Assembly: GCA_035354435.1 (NCBI GenBank)
Contig: DAOQAY010000005.1
Span: forward strand, 1 to 38,251
Origin: JAKLDO01 sp035354435
GTDB lineage: Bacteria; UBP6; UBA1177
Reading direction: 5' to 3'
DNA length: 38,251 nucleotides
Shown: positions 17,602 through 24,948 of the stretch, in pieces
How the letters are laid out: the number at the start of each line of letters is the position of its first letter
Position numbering within the stretch: position 1 is the stretch's first letter
Position numbers and translations under genes: made by a program
Notes under the pieces: model-generated
What the model was told of the DNA's origin: nothing
Seen by the model: only the letters and a program-made list of their open reading frames with translations
Database searches by the model: none

Positions 17602-18641
17602 TTCCCTTTTCCTTTTTTATTTTCGAGCAACTTTTTCTCAATTTCTTCCAGTTCTTTCAGATCATCTTCATCGGCTTTTTTTGCGGCTGCTGTTTTTCTT
17701 TTTTTATCAAATGATTCATATCGCTCTTCTGCAATCTTTTTAGCTACTTCTGCTTTTATGGTTCCTGCATGAGTAAGAAGATCCTCTTCATTCTGCTTCA
17801 AAAAGGTATCCAGTTTTTCAGCCCATTCTGCCATGGTCACTGTTCTTCTTTTACGAGCCTGCCGTTCTGCATAATCGAGATACATTGTTACGATCTCGTT
17901 TAAATCCTTTATCTCTTCCTCATTCAAATAATTTTTTGCAATTGAAACATCGTATTTACGGACAATGAAACCTCGCCATGAGGTAAGTCCCATATTCGGT
18001 TTTTCGGGATTACTACGGGATTCAATAAGTTCTGAGGCAGTTTTACCAGTTGTCGCCCAAAACATTTTATTCTGCACTTTCTTAAAAAAAAGCTGTGCCG
18101 CCTCGGAGTTTTTATCATAATCAATTGCCGTGGCATAAATATCCCTGATTTTCTGGTAAAATCTTTTCTCGGAAGCACGGATATCCCGAATCCGTTCAAG
18201 CCACTCATCAAAGTAGTCCCACCGTTCAGATTGCTTGAGTCGTTCATCGTCCATGGCAAAACCTTTGATGATATACTCTTTGAGGATTGCTGTTGCCCAG
18301 ATTCTGAATTGGGTGGCTCGTTTTGAATTAACCCGATAACCTACGGCGATTATGGCATCGAGGTTATAGTATTTAACGGGTTTGGTCTGGGTTTTTCCTG
18401 CAATTGCACCGTGTTGAGTGGTATTTTCCAAAATGGAAACAACCACTTTTTCGTCCAGCTCCACACTTTCAAAAATGTTTTTTAAATGCTTGGAAATCGC
18501 TGGAATTTTTACATCAAAAAGATCGGACATGCCACTTTGAGTAAGCCAGATTGTTTCGTTCTGGAATATTGTATCTATTTTGACAGTGCCATCTTCTGTT
18601 TTGTAGAGGATTATTTCTGAATGGTTTGGTTCTTTCTTCAT
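17598..18641 (-). CDS. RhuM-family protein
   Basis: This protein matches the RhuM family (Pfam Virulence_RhuM), whose biochemical role is not established. The N-terminus shows the family block EIILYKTEDGTVKIDTIF with WLTQSGMSDLF and ISKHLKNIF, a Kila-N/BRO-like HTH region; next come YYNLDAIIAVGYRVNSKRATQFR and ILKEYIIKGF. The C-terminal 100 residues are charged and probably coiled coil (KKRKTAAAKKADEDDLKELEEIEKKLLE). I chose the ATG at 18641 (GAGAAAG upstream); another at 18656 would add five residues. RhuM genes are often found within type I restriction-modification loci, but no hsd genes are present here. Its partner is an HNH nuclease. Confidence 0.88.
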   Translation of the reverse strand: MKKEPNHSEIILYKTEDGTVKIDTIFQNETIWLTQSGMSDLFDVKIPAISKHLKNIFESVELDEKVVVSILENTTQHGAIAGKTQTKPVKYYNLDAIIAVGYRVNSKRATQFRIWATAILKEYIIKGFAMDDERLKQSERWDYFDEWLERIRDIRASEKRFYQKIRDIYATAIDYDKNSEAAQLFFKKVQNKMFWATTGKTASELIESRSNPEKPNMGLTSWRGFIVRKYDVSIAKNYLNEEEIKDLNEIVTMYLDYAERQARKRRTVTMAEWAEKLDTFLKQNEEDLLTHAGTIKAEVAKKIAEERYESFDKKRKTAAAKKADEDDLKELEEIEKKLLENKKGKGK

Positions 18642-18672
18642 AAATTTCTTTCTCATTTTACCGAACTAAAAA

Positions 18673-18701
18673 ACTATAATAAATAGAACCTCTTCGGTCA
18701 A
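18673..18701 (-). promoter_or_regulatory. Promoter of the rhuM-HNH operon
   Basis: On the minus strand TTGACC (18701-18696), 17 nt, TATAGT (18678-18673). The -35 box and the adjacent spacer are part of a 20-bp element that recurs at 23376-23395. Confidence 0.65.
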
Positions 18702-18706
18702 GGAAA
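18687..18706 (-). repeat. 20-bp promoter-associated repeat, copy 1
   Basis: Plus-strand AACCTCTTCGGTCAAGGAAA. It differs at one position from the copy at 23376-23395. On the minus strand it contains the -35 box TTGACC and the first ten spacer bases (GAAGAGGTT region) of the rhuM promoter. Confidence 0.7.
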
Positions 18707-18759
18707 TTACCGGAACTTATTTATCGTCTTCAACATTATATACAAATCAAAAATTCCGC

Positions 18760-18788
18760 TTGACTTTTGCACTTATGTGCATTATATA
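18760..18788 (+). promoter_or_regulatory. Promoter with internal operator-like dyad, DUF134-NifX operon
   Basis: TTGACT (18760-18765), a 17-nt spacer and TATATA (18783-18788). The spacer contains a perfect dyad TGCAC-TTAT-GTGCA (18768-18781), and CTTATGTG is repeated directly at 18772-18779 and 18796-18803. A repressor bound there would block RNA polymerase. Confidence 0.65.
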
Positions 18789-18818
18789 TTCTGAGCTTAT
18801 GTGTTTTATGGAGATTTT

Positions 18819-19280
18819 ATGGTAAGACCTCAAAAATCAAGGACAGTTCACAGGCCGCCGGTATTTTCAATGTTCAGACCAAACGGTGTGCCGCCGTCAA
18901 TTTTGAAGGAAGTTAATCTTTCGATAGATGAATTCGAGGCGATCAGGCTTGCCGATTATGAAAAGCTGGAACACGAGGAAGCATCTGAATTCATGGGTAT
19001 TTCCCGTTCGACTTTTACGAGGCTGATAGAGACTGCACGGAACAAAATGTCGATATTCATTGTTGAAGGGGCGCTTCTTTCAATAAGCGGAGGAAATATC
19101 CAGTTCAACAGAAATATCATTAAATGCAATGAGTGCGGAGCTTTCAGCGATACAGAAATAGATAGTGAAAATTCAAAATGTTCAGCCTGCGGTTCAGAAA
19201 ATATAATTAGTCTTGCAGGAACTTTCGGACATGGAAAGTGCTGTCGAAAGGCTGGCGGATGTGGAAAATTAAACAAATAA
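18819..19280 (+). CDS. DUF134 (UPF0251) family DNA-binding protein
   Basis: This 153-residue protein starts with the hallmark MVRPQKSR and PPVFSMFRPNGVP of the DUF134/UPF0251 family, followed by a helix-turn-helix (ADYEKLEHEEASEFMGISRSTFTRLI). A C-terminal zinc-ribbon-like segment (CNECGAF...CSACGSEN) and a Cys-rich end (HGKCCRKAGGCGK) follow. The start is the ATG at 18819 with GGAG upstream; a GTG at 18801 is in frame but weaker. The next gene, a NifX-like protein, begins 15 nt after. DUF134 proteins commonly accompany NifX-like proteins and are thought to be regulators. The palindrome in its own promoter suggests autoregulation, which is an inference. Confidence 0.9.
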   Translation: MVRPQKSRTVHRPPVFSMFRPNGVPPSILKEVNLSIDEFEAIRLADYEKLEHEEASEFMGISRSTFTRLIETARNKMSIFIVEGALLSISGGNIQFNRNIIKCNECGAFSDTEIDSENSKCSACGSENIISLAGTFGHGKCCRKAGGCGKLNK

Positions 19281-19295
19281 TTCAAGGAGTTTACT

Positions 19296-19670
19296 ATGAA
19301 AGTATGTTTTCCTGTTGAACAGAACAACGGCATTAAAAGTGCGATCTACGGACATTTCGGTTCAGCACCGATGTTTGTGGTTGTCGATACTGAGAACAAT
19401 TCAGTTTCAGTGATAAATAACGGCAATCTCGGACACGAACACGGCAACTGCTCGCCAATCCTTGCACTTCAGGGTCAAAAGATCGATGCGCTTATCCTCA
19501 GCGGCATCGGAGCCGGAGCAATCTCAAAACTCCGCACAATGGGCGTTGAAGTCTATCAGGCGCAGAAACAGAATATCGAGGATAATCTTCTTCTTTTCAA
19601 AGCCGGTACTCTCCAGAAAATGAGCTCAACCTGTGCCGGACATTCCCACGGCGGCGGTTGCGGACATTAG
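19296..19670 (+). CDS. NifX/NifB-like dinitrogenase iron-molybdenum cofactor domain protein
   Basis: This 124-residue protein belongs to the Nitro_FeMo-Co family: KVCFPVEQNNGIKSAIYGHFG at the start, DALILSGIGAGAISKLRTMGVEVY in the middle, and a C-terminal tail rich in His, Cys and Gly (CAGHSHGGGCGH). In nitrogen fixers relatives bind FeMo-cofactor precursors. Stand-alone versions beside DUF134 have no assigned role and probably bind an iron-sulfur cluster or a metal. No nif genes are visible here, so nitrogen fixation is not implied. The start has AAGGAG upstream. It is co-transcribed with the DUF134 gene. Confidence 0.88.
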   Translation: MKVCFPVEQNNGIKSAIYGHFGSAPMFVVVDTENNSVSVINNGNLGHEHGNCSPILALQGQKIDALILSGIGAGAISKLRTMGVEVYQAQKQNIEDNLLLFKAGTLQKMSSTCAGHSHGGGCGH

Positions 19671-19784
19671 AATCATGCCCATCTTAAATATTTGAATATC
19701 AAACACCATCCGTTATAATCAGCGTTAGATTATTTGAGATCACGATATGGCGTTATTGATTTTTACCTTTCAAGTTATTTATGC

Positions 19785-19813
19785 TTGACAATTTCAAAAA
19801 ACCGCGATAATTT
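19785..19813 (+). promoter_or_regulatory. Promoter of the higB-higA pair
   Basis: TTGACA (19785-19790), a 17-nt spacer and TAATTT (19808-19813). The predicted transcript would begin near 19820, only about 6 nt before the TTG start, so either translation is nearly leaderless or the true -10 lies elsewhere. Confidence 0.5.
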
Positions 19814-19825
19814 AGAGAGGTTCAA

Positions 19826-20134
19826 TTGAAAGTTGAATTTTTGAACAGACATCTTGCCGAGCTTTATACAAAAGGGCGAAGTAGAAAGTACGCTCTTGAA
19901 CAGAGAGTCATCGAAAAATTTGTACGGACAGTTGCTGTACTTGAAGCTGCGCATGACATTTACGATCTTTGGAAAACAGCATCACTCAAGTTTGAACGGC
20001 TTTCCGGCAAAAACCGCTACTCGGCAAGGCTTGATATTAAATACCGGCTGGAAATGGAAATTGACTGGGAAAATGAAGAAAAAACGATTGGAATTATAGG
20101 GTTGACTGATATAAGCAATCACTATGGAGACTGA
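19826..20134 (+). CDS. higB: HigB-like RelE/ParE-superfamily toxin
   Basis: This 102-residue protein resembles the HigB type II toxins, which cleave mRNA on the ribosome. Typical segments are FLNRHLAELYTKG, IEKFVRTVAVLEAAHDIYDLW, KFERLSGKNRYSARLDIKYRLEMEI and IGIIGLTDISNHYG. The start is a TTG with AGAGAGG 5 nt upstream. The order toxin then antitoxin is the usual hig order. The antitoxin gene begins 1 nt after the stop, with its ribosome site inside the toxin's last codons. Confidence 0.88.
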   Translation: MKVEFLNRHLAELYTKGRSRKYALEQRVIEKFVRTVAVLEAAHDIYDLWKTASLKFERLSGKNRYSARLDIKYRLEMEIDWENEEKTIGIIGLTDISNHYGD

Positions 20135-20135
20135 A

Positions 20136-21239
20136 ATGAGCGAGATTTTAAAACCTTTTTTAAATACCGGTCCCGGCGATATTATAAAAGATGAACTTGA
20201 GTCAAGAAACTGGAAACAGGAAGATCTTGCTGAAATCACCGGAATGTCACTGAAAAACATCAATCACCTGCTGAACAACAAAATTGCCATATCAACAGAA
20301 ATGGCAAGACTTTTAAGCACAGTTTTCGGGCAGTCTGTAAATTTCTGGATCAATCTTGATGTAAATTTCAGAAACAGATTAAAAGAAGAGTCTGTTCAGG
20401 AAAAAGAAGCCGGAATCAAGTCTCATATTTTTAAATATATGCCGGTAAGTGAAATGGTGAAAAAAAGCTGGCTGCCGAAATACAATAATTTGAATTCACT
20501 CGAAAATGCAGTTAAAAAGTTCTGGGGGATCAACAATACTGATCTTTCTTTTCTTGAAACTGCCTGCCATCCGGCATTTAGAACTTCTGAATCATTAAAG
20601 AAAAATTTCAATAAATATTATGCCTGTGTCTGGTATAAAATGGCGCAAAACTGTTCGGAAAGATTTAAAATTCCCGGATATAACAAAAAAGCCGTTCAGC
20701 AAATTTCAAACCATTTCAATAATTACACTACCTCAGAAAACGGCGTTTTAGAATTTATAAAAGATCTGAATTCGGCTGGAATTAAGTTTTTTGTTTTGAG
20801 TCATCTGCAGAAAACATATCTGGACGGTGCAGCTTTTTTCAGCAAAAACAATCCCGTTATAGTTTATACAATACGGAATGACAGAATTGACAACTTCTGG
20901 TTTGTAATGGCTCATGAAATAGCGCACACGATTTTGCATCTTGAAAAAAATCGTGAAGGTTTTATGGATGACCTTTCGTCACCGGCAGAAACCGATCGTG
21001 AAAATGAAGCCAACGCATTCGCTCAGAAAATCCTTCACATTGACAATCTTGATGAATTCTCAGATTCAGTTATTTACAGAGAAACTCAAGTGCGTGAAGC
21101 CGCAGCACAATATGGTGTTCACCCGGCGGTAATACTCGGAGCTTTACAGAAAAAAAGCGGAAATTTCCGTTCAAAATTAAATCCGGTATTTAAAAGAAAA
21201 GTGAGCGATCTGATACCGAAAAAATATTTTATGGGATAG
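20136..21239 (+). CDS. HigA-like antitoxin fused to ImmA/IrrE metallopeptidase domain
   Basis: This 367-residue protein has an N-terminal XRE helix-turn-helix (residues about 12-70; LAEITGMSLKNINHLLNNK) of the HigA/VapI type and a C-terminal ImmA/IrrE (M78) peptidase-like domain. The zinc motif HEIAH is at residues 260-264 and the downstream ENEANAFA supplies the third ligand region. The start chosen is the ATG at 20136 with GGAG at 20126; an ATG at 20124 overlaps the toxin stop. The HTH should neutralise HigB and repress the promoter. The intact peptidase motif suggests the antitoxin or another regulator may be cleaved in response to stress, as ImmA and IrrE do. That function is inferred. 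Confidence 0.88.
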   Translation: MSEILKPFLNTGPGDIIKDELESRNWKQEDLAEITGMSLKNINHLLNNKIAISTEMARLLSTVFGQSVNFWINLDVNFRNRLKEESVQEKEAGIKSHIFKYMPVSEMVKKSWLPKYNNLNSLENAVKKFWGINNTDLSFLETACHPAFRTSESLKKNFNKYYACVWYKMAQNCSERFKIPGYNKKAVQQISNHFNNYTTSENGVLEFIKDLNSAGIKFFVLSHLQKTYLDGAAFFSKNNPVIVYTIRNDRIDNFWFVMAHEIAHTILHLEKNREGFMDDLSSPAETDRENEANAFAQKILHIDNLDEFSDSVIYRETQVREAAAQYGVHPAVILGALQKKSGNFRSKLNPVFKRKVSDLIPKKYFMG

Positions 21240-21334
21240 AGAAAAGCCTTAAACATTAAAAAAGCCCCGCTCGCAATATTGCAACAGCTTTAAGGTTAAT
21301 GTATATTTCAACCGGATTTTTAAAGGGATATCCT

Positions 21335-22336
21335 ATGTTTTTATGTTCGACACCAAAAATTAAGAACGGTTCAAAAAAAAGTATTGCATTGCTGGAGAAA
21401 GTTCTCATCGGCGGTTGCGGTCAATGGATTCTGCAAAGGTCGGAGAATACTGGCAGCCCTCTTATTCTTTTTCTCCACGGGGGTCCGGGGACCTCACAGC
21501 TCACTTTGAACAGGCGCAATACAAAAGAACTTGAAAAGCACTTCATCGTCGTGAACTGGGACCAGCGGGGAGCAGGAAAATCTTACAATGCGATAAAAGA
21601 TACAGGAAAAATGAACATTGATCAGTTCATTCAGGATACATTGGAACTGACACAGTATCTAATGAAGAAGTTCAACAAGAAAAAGATCGTTCTTGCAGGA
21701 CATTCATGGGGAAGTTTCATCGGCGCAATGACCGTTTCAAAATATCCTGAACTTTACTACTGTTATATCGGGATCGGTCAGGTGGCGAATATGGAAGAGG
21801 GAGAAAAAGCATCTTATCTTTGGACTCTTGATCAGGCGAAAAAGAACAACGATGCAAAGGCTGTCGGGGTTCTTGAAGAAATGGGGATTCCGCCTTACAC
21901 CGGTGACTGGCAGAAAAAAACGATAACCGAAAGAAGATATCTGGGAAAATTCGGCGGAGAGTTCCATTCAAGCAGCAGCGGCGCATTCGGTGTCGTGATA
22001 AAAAACCTGATCTTCTCAAGTGAATACAATTTGCCGGATAGACTGAACTTTTTTCGCGGGATCTTCGGTTCGATGAAGCTTCTGTGGCCGGAATTGATGG
22101 AAGTCGATCTTTTTAAAAGCGTTCCTGAGTTCAAAGTGCCTGTGTTTTTCATGGAAGGACGGTTCGACCATGAAGTCCCGTCAGAAATAGCAGAAAGGTA
22201 TTTCGATCACATAAAAGCTCCTTCAAAAGAGCTCATCTGGTTTGAAAACTCAGCACACATGCCAAATACTGAAGAAAGAGACCTGTTCAACAAAATAATC
22301 GTGGAAAAAATCCTGCCGACTGTTGAGAATTTTTGA
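21335..22336 (+). CDS. Alpha/beta hydrolase, proline iminopeptidase-like
   Basis: This 333-residue alpha/beta hydrolase has the oxyanion motif HGGPG (H48-G52), WDQRGAGKS, the nucleophile elbow GHSWGS (S124), and candidate acid and base in GRFDHEVP and ENSAHMPN. HGGPG with DQRGxGxS is characteristic of the S33 family (prolyl aminopeptidases and related hydrolases), but many members hydrolyse other substrates. The start is the ATG at 21335 after AAAGGG; an ATG at 21299 has no ribosome site. No signal peptide is seen, so it is probably cytoplasmic. It stands alone, ending convergently with the DUF695 gene; its natural substrate cannot be told. Confidence 0.85.
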   Translation: MFLCSTPKIKNGSKKSIALLEKVLIGGCGQWILQRSENTGSPLILFLHGGPGTSQLTLNRRNTKELEKHFIVVNWDQRGAGKSYNAIKDTGKMNIDQFIQDTLELTQYLMKKFNKKKIVLAGHSWGSFIGAMTVSKYPELYYCYIGIGQVANMEEGEKASYLWTLDQAKKNNDAKAVGVLEEMGIPPYTGDWQKKTITERRYLGKFGGEFHSSSSGAFGVVIKNLIFSSEYNLPDRLNFFRGIFGSMKLLWPELMEVDLFKSVPEFKVPVFFMEGRFDHEVPSEIAERYFDHIKAPSKELIWFENSAHMPNTEERDLFNKIIVEKILPTVENF

Positions 22337-22406
22337 AAACATTAGAAAATATAAGCAAAAAGGGAAGTGGGTCAGAAGGGAAGGATGTCTAAGGACAGAA
22401 GAATTT

Positions 22407-23291
22407 TTAATCTTTTTCAATAGATGTTTCCCAACCGTCATAATCACCACCAATTTCATTAGCAAGTTTCCACAAATAAATTACATATTCATCAACGCTG
22501 TTTTGGTCAACTTTGTCAACTCGTTTTATTTGTAAACTGTAAAAAAACTCTCCACGAGACTTGTCGCTTCCTCTATTAACGATTGTGAAATTGTCATTTC
22601 TAATTTTCTCTAAAAACTTCTCTCTGTCGCTCTCATTCTTGAAATAAATCCAATGAAAAACTTCTCGTGATTTGGTCAAATTGTCGCCACCTTTTTCAAG
22701 TTGGTCAATTACATGTCTGTTTTGAATACTTTGAAATTGTTGTGGTAATGGATAAAGAAAGTCAAAATAACCACCCCAGTCTTTGTCTTCTTTTGCACCA
22801 AAATCAAATTGATATTTCGGATAGGATATCATGACATCTGAAATTGTCTTATCATAAAGTGTTGTATCGCCAAAATAAAAGTATAAACCTCTGTTGCCTG
22901 CTGATGTAAGTCGTCCAACATAAATTGAATTGTGCTTACTTGTAATCTTGTCAACTAAAGCATCTTCAATTTCGCCAAGTACTGCACTTTCTTCTTGTGA
23001 CGAAAGTCCGTCTTCTTTTGGGTTATTCATTTTTATAGAAACCCAAACAACATTTGATTTGTCAGTCAGTGGAGCTACTTTTCTTAGTCCAAGGTCAACA
23101 AAAAAGGAACCTAACTTATCATTTACATTGCTAAAATAAAATTCCCATTCTTCTTGATGCTCTACTTTTGGTTGAGTTGTTGTTTGTTTTTTGAAATTTG
23201 TCTTGTCAAATAATTTGTCAAAAAGTCCCATTGAAAATGCAATTATTGTTATTGATAAAATTATTATCCCTATAATTATTTTCTGTTTCAT
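22407..23291 (-). CDS. Membrane-anchored DUF695 - RraB domain protein
   Basis: This 294-residue protein has one N-terminal hydrophobic segment (IIIGIIILSITIIAFSMGLF), a DUF695 domain (about residues 45-165, starting EEWEFYFSNVNDKLGSFFVDLG) and a C-terminal RraB-like domain (about 190-290; HWIYFKNESDREKFLEKI and the ending GGDYDGWETS). RraB is known as an inhibitor of RNase E, a cytoplasmic enzyme. The N-terminal segment here could be a signal peptide or an anchor, so the location of the RraB part is open. The gene is more AT-rich and uses different codons from its neighbours, which suggests horizontal transfer, perhaps from a Bacteroidota-like donor. The function is unknown. Confidence 0.82.
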   Translation of the reverse strand: MKQKIIIGIIILSITIIAFSMGLFDKLFDKTNFKKQTTTQPKVEHQEEWEFYFSNVNDKLGSFFVDLGLRKVAPLTDKSNVVWVSIKMNNPKEDGLSSQEESAVLGEIEDALVDKITSKHNSIYVGRLTSAGNRGLYFYFGDTTLYDKTISDVMISYPKYQFDFGAKEDKDWGGYFDFLYPLPQQFQSIQNRHVIDQLEKGGDNLTKSREVFHWIYFKNESDREKFLEKIRNDNFTIVNRGSDKSRGEFFYSLQIKRVDKVDQNSVDEYVIYLWKLANEIGGDYDGWETSIEKD

Positions 23292-23361
23292 TGTCGATGT
23301 CTGTGTCGTTTTCTACGCTTGCAGGTAACATCCGTGTATCTCTTTTTTACTGAGCTGTCAA

Positions 23362-23390
23362 ACCATACAAAATTCAACCTCTTAGGTCAA
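23362..23390 (-). promoter_or_regulatory. Promoter of the DUF695-RraB gene
   Basis: On the minus strand TTGACC (23390-23385), 17 nt, TATGGT (23367-23362). The spacing and the -35 box match the rhuM promoter exactly. Confidence 0.6.
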
Positions 23391-23395
23391 GGAAA
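23376..23395 (-). repeat. 20-bp promoter-associated repeat, copy 2
   Basis: Plus-strand AACCTCTTAGGTCAAGGAAA, 19 of 20 bases identical to 18687-18706. It occupies the same place relative to the -35 box in a different gene's promoter. Confidence 0.7.
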
Positions 23396-23460
23396 AGTTT
23401 AATTGGTGAGCCGTGAATTTTCACTTTGAAATGTTAAAAAAAGACAGGAAAAACAGGTGA

Positions 23461-23889
23461 TTATTTATCTGAAGGTATTTTTATCTTTCTCGGTTTAAGC
23501 TGGCAGGTGCATGAGCCGACAAGTTCGCAATCTCTGTCGATGCTTATCGGCATATTATCTCTTTCCCAGTCAATAATTCCGCCGGTAAGAACCATGATGA
23601 GTTCAAAGCCGTTTGACTTTAGAAATTCTGCTATGTCTTTGCTGATAAGTCCGACATAATCTGCAAGGATGAGTATTTTATCTTTAGGAAGAGTTTCAAA
23701 TTCTGATCTGATGGTTTTGTGTGATATGGAAATTATGCGGGGAACAGCGTAAAATCTGCCGTTTTTCAAGAATTCATCTCTCAGATCGACAAGAACTGCC
23801 CCGTTGTTCAAAAGTTCCAGAGCCTCACTGCCGTAGACATATCTGATGCCTTTTATCAGCATCCCGTACTTTTCAGGAATGATATTCAT
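23461..23889 (-). CDS. Rhodanese-like domain protein lacking the catalytic Cys
   Basis: This 142-residue protein has a rhodanese fold: EALELLNNGAVLVDLRDEF at the start and GFELIMVLTGGIIDWERDNMPI near the end. The active-site loop that normally reads C-x5-R reads DYVGLIS (after KILILA), so the catalytic Cys is replaced. Sulfur transfer by the usual mechanism is therefore unlikely. Three Cys remain at the C-terminus (DCELVGSCTC), which might bind metal or metalloid. It is the last gene of the arsR-CDF-ACR3 operon, 1 nt after the ACR3 stop. A binding or chaperone role for arsenic or another thiophilic metal is an inference. Confidence 0.8.
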   Translation of the reverse strand: MNIIPEKYGMLIKGIRYVYGSEALELLNNGAVLVDLRDEFLKNGRFYAVPRIISISHKTIRSEFETLPKDKILILADYVGLISKDIAEFLKSNGFELIMVLTGGIIDWERDNMPISIDRDCELVGSCTCQLKPRKIKIPSDK

Positions 23890-23890
23890 T

Positions 23891-24946
23891 TTAGTCCTTT
23901 TTTTCCTCTGGGAACCAGTGTTTAGTTCTGTTGGCTATATCTACAAGTGTGAGCATTACCGGAACTTCGACAAGCACTCCGACAATTGTTGCAAGTGCGA
24001 CCGGTGAAGTAGGACCGAAAAGAGCGATCGCGACAGCCACTGCAAGTTCAAAAAAGTTCGAAGCCCCTATCATTCCGGCCGGAGCCGCAATATTGTGACA
24101 GAGCTTTAACGATCTGCACGGCAGATAACTTACAAAAAAGATAAGAAAAGTCTGAATAGTAAGAGGAACAGCGATGAGAAGTATGTGGAACGGATTGCTG
24201 AGGATCACTCTACCCTGAAATGAAAATATTATGACAAGTGTCAGAAGCAGTCCGCCGATCGTTATATTATTGAACTTCGTGATGAACTTGGTATTGAAAT
24301 ACTCTCCTCCTTTCCTTTTTATAACACTCCTTCTGGTCAGCACGCCGCCGGCAAGCGGTATGACAACAAAAAGAACTACTGAAAGAAGCAGCGTGTTCCA
24401 AGGTATTGTTATTCCGCTGATGCCCAGAAGCAGTGCAACGATAGGAGTGAATGCGACAAGTATTATAAGATCGTTAGTTGCAACCTGAACGACAGTATAT
24501 GCCGGATCGCCTTTCGTAAGATGGCTCCAGACAAACACCATTGCAGTACATGGCGCAGCGCCGAGCAGTATGGCTCCGGCAAGATAGTCCTTTGCAAGAT
24601 ACTCCGGAATGAACTGTTTGAAAACGACAAAAAAGAAAAACCACGCAATTGCATACATCGTGAAAGGTTTTATCAGCCAGTTGACTATCCATGTGACAAA
24701 AAGACCTTTCGGGTTCTTTCCTACATTTTTAATGCTTTCGAAATCGACCTTCATCATCATCGGATAGATCATCAGCCATATCAGGATAGCGATCGGTATC
24801 GAAACATGCGCATATTCAAACTTGGCAAGAAAACGCGGCACTTCAGGCAGAAAAGCGCCGATTGCAATGCCGGCGAACATACAGAGCATCACCCACACGG
24901 TCAGATATTTCTCAAAAAAACCTATCCCTTCAAGCTTGTTCTCCAT
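23891..24946 (-). CDS. arsB: ACR3-family arsenite efflux transporter
   Basis: This inner-membrane arsenite exporter of the ACR3 (BASS) family has 351 residues and about ten hydrophobic segments. The conserved functional Cys is present in GAAPCTAMVF (C133), and FGPTSPVALATIVGVLVEVPVML carries the conserved C-terminal acidic residue. It is not related to the ArsB of plasmid R773 despite the shared symbol; acr3 is an equal alternative. The ATG at 24946 is chosen because GGAGG lies 7 nt upstream; a GTG at 24952 is too close to that site. The ribosome site is inside the end of the cation-efflux gene, so the genes are translationally linked. Regulation is probably by the ArsR encoded two genes upstream. 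Confidence 0.93.
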   Translation of the reverse strand: MENKLEGIGFFEKYLTVWVMLCMFAGIAIGAFLPEVPRFLAKFEYAHVSIPIAILIWLMIYPMMMKVDFESIKNVGKNPKGLFVTWIVNWLIKPFTMYAIAWFFFFVVFKQFIPEYLAKDYLAGAILLGAAPCTAMVFVWSHLTKGDPAYTVVQVATNDLIILVAFTPIVALLLGISGITIPWNTLLLSVVLFVVIPLAGGVLTRRSVIKRKGGEYFNTKFITKFNNITIGGLLLTLVIIFSFQGRVILSNPFHILLIAVPLTIQTFLIFFVSYLPCRSLKLCHNIAAPAGMIGASNFFELAVAVAIALFGPTSPVALATIVGVLVEVPVMLTLVDIANRTKHWFPEEKKD

Positions 24947-24948
24947 TT

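Noticed and set aside
19296..19670. Sign of nitrogen fixation (NifX)
   Set aside because: Stand-alone NifX-like proteins with DUF134 are common in non-fixers and there are no other nif genes here.
19715..19733. ATAATC/GATTAT hairpin as terminator after the NifX-like gene
   Set aside because: A six-bp A/T stem without a real T tract is too weak to call.
21272..21281. GCAATATTGC palindrome between higA and the hydrolase gene
   Set aside because: A 10-bp palindrome with no T tract and no promoter nearby; too short to interpret.
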